Source: Pseudomonas sp. FEN (GTDB lineage: Bacteria > Pseudomonadota > Gammaproteobacteria > Pseudomonadales > Pseudomonadaceae). From it: a DNA stretch of 64,000 nt. The stretch is taken from assembly GCF_904067045.1 (NCBI RefSeq), contig NZ_CAJFDC010000036.1, forward strand, positions 884,001-948,000. Reading direction: 5' to 3'. Of the stretch, positions 59,629 through 64,000 are shown piece by piece. The notes under the pieces were generated by a model. That model saw nothing but the letters and a program-made list of their open reading frames with translations, made no database searches and was not told the origin of the DNA. Made by a program: the position numbers and the translations under genes. The number at the start of each line of letters is the position of its first letter. Position 1 is the stretch's first letter.

Positions 59629-62234
59629 GACTTGCCCTTGGGTTTACGCGCCCCGCCGCTTTTCGCGGGACCAGCGCCCGCTTTCGGCGGGCCTTTACGA
59701 TGCTTGCTCGGCTTTTCCGACGGAGCCCCGCGCGCGGGCTTTCCCTCGGTCTTGCCTTTACCGCCGTTCTTGGCTTCGGCCAACAACGCCTGCTTCATTT
59801 CGCGACTTTTGCGCACTTCGGCGTTTTTCGCCGCCGCGTCGCTTGGGCGATAAGCCTCGTCCGACTTCTTCGCGACCGCGCCACGGCGCCCGGCCTTGGC
59901 CGGCTCCGGTGCTTTCTCGACAGGTGCGGGAGCGCTGCTGGCTTCAACCCCACGCTTCTTGCGACCGATCGGCGCGCTAAGGGTCTTCTCGGCCATTTCG
60001 AAGTCGATCTTGCGCTCGTCGAGGTCGACGCGCATGACCTTCACTTCCACCGTGTCGCCGAGACGGAAGCTACGACCGGTGCGCTCGCCCGCCAGGCGGT
60101 GATGGACCGGATCGAAATGGTAGTAATCACCCGGCAAGGCGGTGACATGCACCAGGCCCTCGACGTAGATATCGGTCAGTTCGACGAACAGGCCGAAACC
60201 GGTCACCGCGGTGACCACGCCCGGGAACGACTCACCCACGCGGTCCTTCATGAACTCGCACTTGAGCCAGTTCACCACGTCGCGGGTAGCTTCGTCGGCA
60301 CGCCGCTCGCTCATCGAGCACTGCTCGCCCAACTGCTCCAGCGCCGCTTCGTCGTAGGGATAGATCCGCGCCTTCGGAATGGTCATCGCGCCGGCCCGAC
60401 GAACGTGCGGCGTGTCCTGCTTGGAGTGGATGACGCTGCGAATCGCACGGTGCGTCAGCAGGTCCGGGTAACGCCGGATCGGCGAGGTGAAGTGGGTATA
60501 GGCCTCGTAATTCAGGCCGAAGTGGCCCTGGTTGTCGGCGCTGTACACCGCCTGGCTCAGGGAGCGCAACATCACGGTCTGGATCAGGTGGAAGTCCGGG
60601 CGACTCTGGATGCTCGCCAGCAACGCCTGGTAATCCTTCGGCGACGGACCTTCCTTGCCCTTGTGCAACGACAGACCCAGCTCGCCGAGGAAGGCGCGGA
60701 GTTTTTCCAGGCGCTCCGGCGGCGGGCCGTCATGCACCCGGTACAACGCGGGGATTTCATGCTTCTTGAGGAACTCGGCGGTGGCCACGTTGGCCGCCAG
60801 CATGCATTCCTCGATCAGCTTGTGTGCATCGTTGCGGGTGGTCGGACGGATTTCCGCGATCTTGCGCTCGGAACCGAAAATGATCCGCGTTTCCTGGGTT
60901 TCGAAGTCGATCGCGCCACGGGTATGTCGCGCCGCCAACAGCACCTTGTACAGGGCGTAGAGCTGCTTGAGGTCCGGGACCACTTCCGAATACTCGCCAC
61001 GCAGCTTCTTCGCTTCGGTGGTCTTCGGCTGCTCCAGGATCGCACTGACCTTGTTGTAGGTCAGTCGCGCATGGGAGTGGATCACCGCTTCGTAGAACAC
61101 GTAGTCGGTCATCTGCCCGCTTTTGTTGATGCTCATCTCGCAGACCATCGCCAAGCGGTCGACATGCGGGTTCAGCGAGCACAAGCCATTGGACAACTGC
61201 TCCGGCAACATCGGTACCACGCGCTCGGGGAAGTACACCGAGTTGCCGCGGACCTGGGACTCGGCGTCCAACGCCGAACCGATCTTCACGTAACTGGAAA
61301 CGTCGGCAATCGCCACGTACAACTTCCAGCCGCCGGAGAACAGGCGCAGCTTGCCCGGCGTGGCTTCGCAATAGACCGCATCGTCGAAGTCGCGGGCATC
61401 TTCGCCGTCGATGGTGACGAACGGCAGATGGCGCAGGTCAATGCGCTTCTCCTTGTCCTTCTCCTCGACTTCCGGCTTGAGCTTCGCCGCTTCCTTGAGC
61501 ACGGCCTCGGGCCAGACGTGGGGAATATCGTAGGTGCGCAGCGCGACATCGATTTCCATGCCGGGCGCCATGTAGTTGCCCACCACTTCGATCACATCGC
61601 CCTGCGGCTGGAAGCGCGGCGTCGGCCAGTGGGTGATCTTCACCTCGACGAACTGCCCGACGCGGGCATCGGCGTTGCGGCCCGGGGTCACCAGGACTTC
61701 CTGCTGGATCTTCGGATTGTCCGCGACCACGAAGCCGATACCGCCTTCTTCGAAGTAACGCCCGACGATGCTCTCGTGAGCACGGGACACCACTTCGACG
61801 ATCACGCCTTCACGGCGGCCACGTCGATCCAGGCCGGAGACCCGCGCCAGGGCGCGGTCGCCATCGAACACCAGGCGCATTTGCGCCGGGCTCATGAACA
61901 GGTCGTCGCTGCCATCGTCCGGGATCAGGAAGCCGAAGCCATCGCGGTGACCGGCAATGCGACCGAGGATCAAGTCGAGCTTGTCCACCGGCGCGTAGGT
62001 ACCACGGCGGGTGTAAATCAGTTGCGCATCGCGCTCCATGGCACGAAGCCGGCGGCGCAGAGCCTCGATCTGATCCTCAGTGGTCAGACCGAACTCATCC
62101 ACCAGCTCCTCGCGACTGGCCGGCGATCCACGCTCGGACAGGTGCGCCAGGATAAGCTCGCGGCTAGGAATGGGGTTTTCGTATTTTTCCGCTTCACGAG
62201 CGGCCTCGGGATCGAGGGACTGCCAATCGGCCAT
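59625..62234 (-). CDS. rnr: Ribonuclease R
   Basis: Processive 3'-5' exoribonuclease that unwinds structured RNA; 869 residues. N-terminal helix-turn-helix/cold-shock domains (SRELILAHLSERGSPASREELVDEFGL), then the RNB catalytic domain with VTIDGEDARDFDDAVYCE (metal-binding aspartates) and HFTSPIRRYPDLLTHRAI, an S1 domain (GVVTAVTGFGLFVELTDIYVEGLVHV), and a basic low-complexity tail. AAGGTG precedes the ATG at 62234. Co-transcribed with rlmB by overlap. Confidence 0.98.
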   Translation of the reverse strand: MADWQSLDPEAAREAEKYENPIPSRELILAHLSERGSPASREELVDEFGLTTEDQIEALRRRLRAMERDAQLIYTRRGTYAPVDKLDLILGRIAGHRDGFGFLIPDDGSDDLFMSPAQMRLVFDGDRALARVSGLDRRGRREGVIVEVVSRAHESIVGRYFEEGGIGFVVADNPKIQQEVLVTPGRNADARVGQFVEVKITHWPTPRFQPQGDVIEVVGNYMAPGMEIDVALRTYDIPHVWPEAVLKEAAKLKPEVEEKDKEKRIDLRHLPFVTIDGEDARDFDDAVYCEATPGKLRLFSGGWKLYVAIADVSSYVKIGSALDAESQVRGNSVYFPERVVPMLPEQLSNGLCSLNPHVDRLAMVCEMSINKSGQMTDYVFYEAVIHSHARLTYNKVSAILEQPKTTEAKKLRGEYSEVVPDLKQLYALYKVLLAARHTRGAIDFETQETRIIFGSERKIAEIRPTTRNDAHKLIEECMLAANVATAEFLKKHEIPALYRVHDGPPPERLEKLRAFLGELGLSLHKGKEGPSPKDYQALLASIQSRPDFHLIQTVMLRSLSQAVYSADNQGHFGLNYEAYTHFTSPIRRYPDLLTHRAIRSVIHSKQDTPHVRRAGAMTIPKARIYPYDEAALEQLGEQCSMSERRADEATRDVVNWLKCEFMKDRVGESFPGVVTAVTGFGLFVELTDIYVEGLVHVTALPGDYYHFDPVHHRLAGERTGRSFRLGDTVEVKVMRVDLDERKIDFEMAEKTLSAPIGRKKRGVEASSAPAPVEKAPEPAKAGRRGAVAKKSDEAYRPSDAAAKNAEVRKSREMKQALLAEAKNGGKGKTEGKPARGAPSEKPSKHRKGPPKAGAGPAKSGGARKPKGKS

Positions 62235-62395
62235 TAGATAAATTTCACCTTGTCTATATGCGGGTTAGTTTGGCATACGTGTATTGAAACGGGAAATTTC
62301 AGGCGCACGGGCCACCTTAAAACCCGTTTGTCCGCATGAAAAATGCCGAATGAACAACATTGAAGCGTTTTTTTTGGTTTTTTTCATGACAGGGG

Positions 62396-62424
62396 TTTAC
62401 AGCTAAAACGCGCCTCCGTATAGT
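62396..62424 (+). promoter_or_regulatory. Sigma-70 promoter of the first tRNA-Leu
   Basis: TTTACA (62396-62401), 17 bases, TATAGT (62419-62424); 34 bases before the tRNA. Confidence 0.85.
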
Positions 62425-62458
62425 GCGCGCCATCGACGACGGAGACGTTGACGATACT

Positions 62459-62545
62459 GCCCAGATGGTGAAATTGGTAGACACGCCAGCTTCAGGTGCT
62501 GGTGACCGCAAGGTCGTGGAAGTTCGAGTCTTCTTCTGGGCACCA
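62459..62545 (+). tRNA. tRNA-Leu (anticodon CAG), copy 1
   Basis: 87 bases with encoded CCA. The acceptor arm GCCCAGA pairs with TCTGGGC. The anticodon loop TTCAGGT between CCAGC and GCTGG gives CAG, reading the CUG codon. A long variable arm (class II) is as expected for leucine. Identical to the copy at 62819-62905. Confidence 0.98.
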
Positions 62546-62552
62546 ATTCAAG

Positions 62553-62605
62553 TTTCAGAGTAACACTCTGAAATCTCACAAAAACCCGCGAAAGCGGGTT
62601 TTTGC
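62553..62605 (+). terminator. Double hairpin / terminator after tRNA-Leu copy 1
   Basis: TTTCAGAG and CTCTGAAA form a perfect 8-bp stem (62553-62573). Then AAACCCGC and GCGGGTTT with a GAAA loop (62582-62601) and a T run make a strong rho-independent terminator. Confidence 0.85.
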
Positions 62606-62642
62606 GTTTCCGGGCCTCACAACCTGAAAATACCGCAACTCT

Positions 62643-62691
62643 GTAGGGGCGCGGCGGTGCGGCGTCCCGACAAGCCCTGCTCCTACAGGGC
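62643..62691. repeat. Single REP between the two tRNA-Leu genes
   Basis: CTGTAGGGGCGCGGCGGTGC followed by GACAAGCCCTGCTCCTACAG forms an inverted pair of yet another REP subtype (GTAGGAGC ends). Confidence 0.7.
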
Positions 62692-62754
62692 GAGGCACGA
62701 GCCTACAGCGGCGCAATCTTCCGTCCGAGATTTAATTAAAAGCAAAAACAGGGG

Positions 62755-62783
62755 TTTACAGATCAAAAGGCGCTCCGTATAGT
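62755..62783 (+). promoter_or_regulatory. Sigma-70 promoter of the second tRNA-Leu
   Basis: TTTACA (62755-62760), 17 bases, TATAGT (62778-62783). Same box sequences and spacing as copy 1, with a diverged spacer. Confidence 0.85.
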
Positions 62784-62818
62784 GCGCTCCATCAACGGCG
62801 TGCAACGCTGCTGATGCT

Positions 62819-62905
62819 GCCCAGATGGTGAAATTGGTAGACACGCCAGCTTCAGGTGCTGGTGACCGCAAGGTCGTGGAAGTTCGAGTCTTCTTCTGGG
62901 CACCA
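62819..62905 (+). tRNA. tRNA-Leu (anticodon CAG), copy 2
   Basis: Identical in all 87 bases to copy 1, with the same flanks from a few bases before the gene to the terminator. It arose by a tandem duplication of about 360 bp that includes the promoter. Confidence 0.98.
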
Positions 62906-62912
62906 ATTCAAG

Positions 62913-62965
62913 TTTCAGAGTAACACTCTGAAATCTCACAAAAACCCGCGAAAGCGGTTTTTTGC
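62913..62965 (+). terminator. Double hairpin / terminator after tRNA-Leu copy 2
   Basis: Same two hairpins as after copy 1; the second stem has lost one G (AAACCCGC against GCGGTTTTTT), which shortens the stem but lengthens the T run. Confidence 0.8.
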
Positions 62966-63007
62966 GTTTCTGCCCTCACTACTTCTCCTGAACACACCAC
63001 ACCCATG

Positions 63008-63300
63008 TGGTGAGCGGGCCTGTCCGCGCGGGGGTGCGAAGCCCCCCCCCAAAAAAAACCTGCAATCGCGTTTTCTATGACAGAACCGGGATGCAGGTTT
63101 TACGACGGCTTCGCAGTCGAGCGCGGGCAAGCCCGCTCGCCACAGGCAGCCGCTCAGCCGCAGGTCCGTACTTTGTCGACCTTGAGTCTTCGCGGGCAAG
63201 CTCCGCCCCACAGGATTTGTGTCGCTCCACCAATCTGTGGTCGGGCACGGACACTGTGGGAGCGGAGCTTGTCGGATCGCCGCACCGCCGCGAAGAGGCC
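63008..63300. repeat. REP cluster between tRNA-Leu and the last chemoreceptor
   Basis: No gene in 62906-63316. First a BIME (63008-63145; GGTGAGCGGGCCTGTCCGCG ... GCAAGCCCGCTCGCCACAGG) whose centre holds C9-A8 (63042-63058). Then a second, different pair (63186-63300) with CTTCGCGGGCAAGCTCCGCC and GTGGGAGCGGAGCTTGTCGG. Confidence 0.75.
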
Positions 63301-63316
63301 CGCACTGACACCCTGG

Positions 63317-64000
63317 TCAGGCGCGGAACTGCCCCAGGCTTGCCTTGAGCTGCCCCGCCAGACTGTCCAGCACCTTGCCGCTAGCCGTGGTCTCCACCAC
63401 CGCCTGGGCCGCACGCTCGGCCTGGGCATGGATCACCTCGACCCGCCCACGCACCGCATGCGCGCCCTCGGCCTGGTGGGCCGCCGCCTGGGTCGCCAGG
63501 CCAATCGCCGCATGCACCTGCTCCACCGAAGACTGCACACTCTGCTGCAGCTTGACGCTACTGCGCAGCACCGCCAACCCCTCGCTGGCCTGACGTCCCG
63601 CCTGCCCAATGGCCGCCACGGCTTCCCGCGCGCCCTGCTGCAAGGCACCGATATGCGCCTGGATATCGCCAGTGGAGCTTTGCGTCTTGCTCGCCAGCGC
63701 CCGCACCTCGTCCGCCACCACGGCAAACCCACGACCGGTTTCTCCCGCCCGCGCCGCCTCGATGGCCGCGTTCAGGGCCAACAGGTTGGTCTGCTCGGCA
63801 ATCCCGTGAATCACCGTCAGCACCACTTCAATCTGCTCACTTTGCTGCGCCAACCGCTCGATCACCTTGGCACCGGTATCCACCTGCCCGGCCAAAGCCT
63901 CGATCAGGTTACCGACCTGGGCCGAAGTCCGGGTGTTTTCATCCGTCGCCTGGCGAATATCCACCACCTGCTTCAGCGCAGCCTGCATCGCATGGCTTTC
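63317..64000 (-). CDS. Methyl-accepting chemotaxis protein, C-terminal part (5' end outside window)
   Basis: Chemoreceptor signalling domain; the gene enters from the right edge, so its start and sensing part are not visible. The frame stays open to 64000 upstream of an internal methionine at 63986-63988. The conserved tip AEQTNLLALNAAIEAARAGETGRGFAVVADEVRALASKTQSST is present, flanked by long coiled-coil helices with glutamine/alanine-rich heptads. It ends ASLGQFRA without a CheR-docking pentapeptide. The short region visible after the tip fits a receptor with a small cytoplasmic domain, perhaps PAS-containing, but that cannot be seen. Confidence 0.93.
   Translation of the reverse strand, partial: ESHAMQAALKQVVDIRQATDENTRTSAQVGNLIEALAGQVDTGAKVIERLAQQSEQIEVVLTVIHGIAEQTNLLALNAAIEAARAGETGRGFAVVADEVRALASKTQSSTGDIQAHIGALQQGAREAVAAIGQAGRQASEGLAVLRSSVKLQQSVQSSVEQVHAAIGLATQAAAHQAEGAHAVRGRVEVIHAQAERAAQAVVETTASGKVLDSLAGQLKASLGQFRA

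Overview
The window reads as chromosomal DNA of a Pseudomonas of the fluorescens lineage. The grounds are G+C-rich codon use, many REP/BIME palindromes of the GTGGCGAGCGGGCTTG type, and gene order matching the P. aeruginosa PAO1 backbone as I recall it (desT-like TetR, ureEFG, liv/bra ABC operon, pncB-nadE-azu, ygiQ, dnaB-rplI-rpsR-rpsF-rlmB-rnr, tRNA-Leu). No database search was possible, so names rest on recognised motifs, lengths and context.

Layout. 1-8 kb: 3' part of a chemoreceptor, a VOC protein, a LysR/epimerase pair, a TauE/SafE exporter with a divergent LysR, a cupin, and an NCS1 permease behind a sigma-54-type promoter. 8-14 kb: DNA polymerase II, then valine-catabolic mmsAB with a divergent LysR and a shared palindromic operator. 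14-19 kb: a BrnA-like orphan antitoxin that runs into a REP, a 94-aa protein behind a structured leader, a signal-less lipase, an AsmA protein and a small secreted protein built of 14-residue repeats. 19-25 kb: FabR/DesT-like regulator, ureEFG and a HupE/UreJ permease behind a second sigma-54-type promoter, a sugar epimerase, and a YdfG-like dehydrogenase followed by a gene-free stretch with paired DnaA-box-like sites. 25-31 kb: branched-chain amino acid ABC operon behind a full-consensus sigma-54 promoter. 31-36 kb: amaA/amaB (pipecolate and aminoadipate semialdehyde oxidation) with a LysR. 36-40 kb: pncB, nadE, azurin and small genes. 40-47 kb: transglutaminase / ATP-grasp-alpha-E / DUF2126 cluster. 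47-55 kb: a candidate toxin/immunity pair, ygiQ, and a 1235-aa protein with a dermonecrotic-toxin-like (DUF6543-type) trunk and a C-terminal module that looks like a SET methyltransferase. 55-64 kb: replication/translation housekeeping genes, a duplicated tRNA-Leu(CAG) unit and the 3' part of another chemoreceptor.

How it fits together. Three nitrogen-acquisition units (NCS1 permease, urease accessory genes, amino acid ABC importer) each carry a -24/-12 promoter, two or three with NtrC-like sites upstream, which points to shared nitrogen control. Several catabolic units are paired with LysR regulators. The most unusual items are the SET-like toxin protein, the toxin/immunity pair, the antitoxin/REP fusion, the structured leader at 14.8 kb and the DnaA-box-like cluster at 25.1-25.6 kb.
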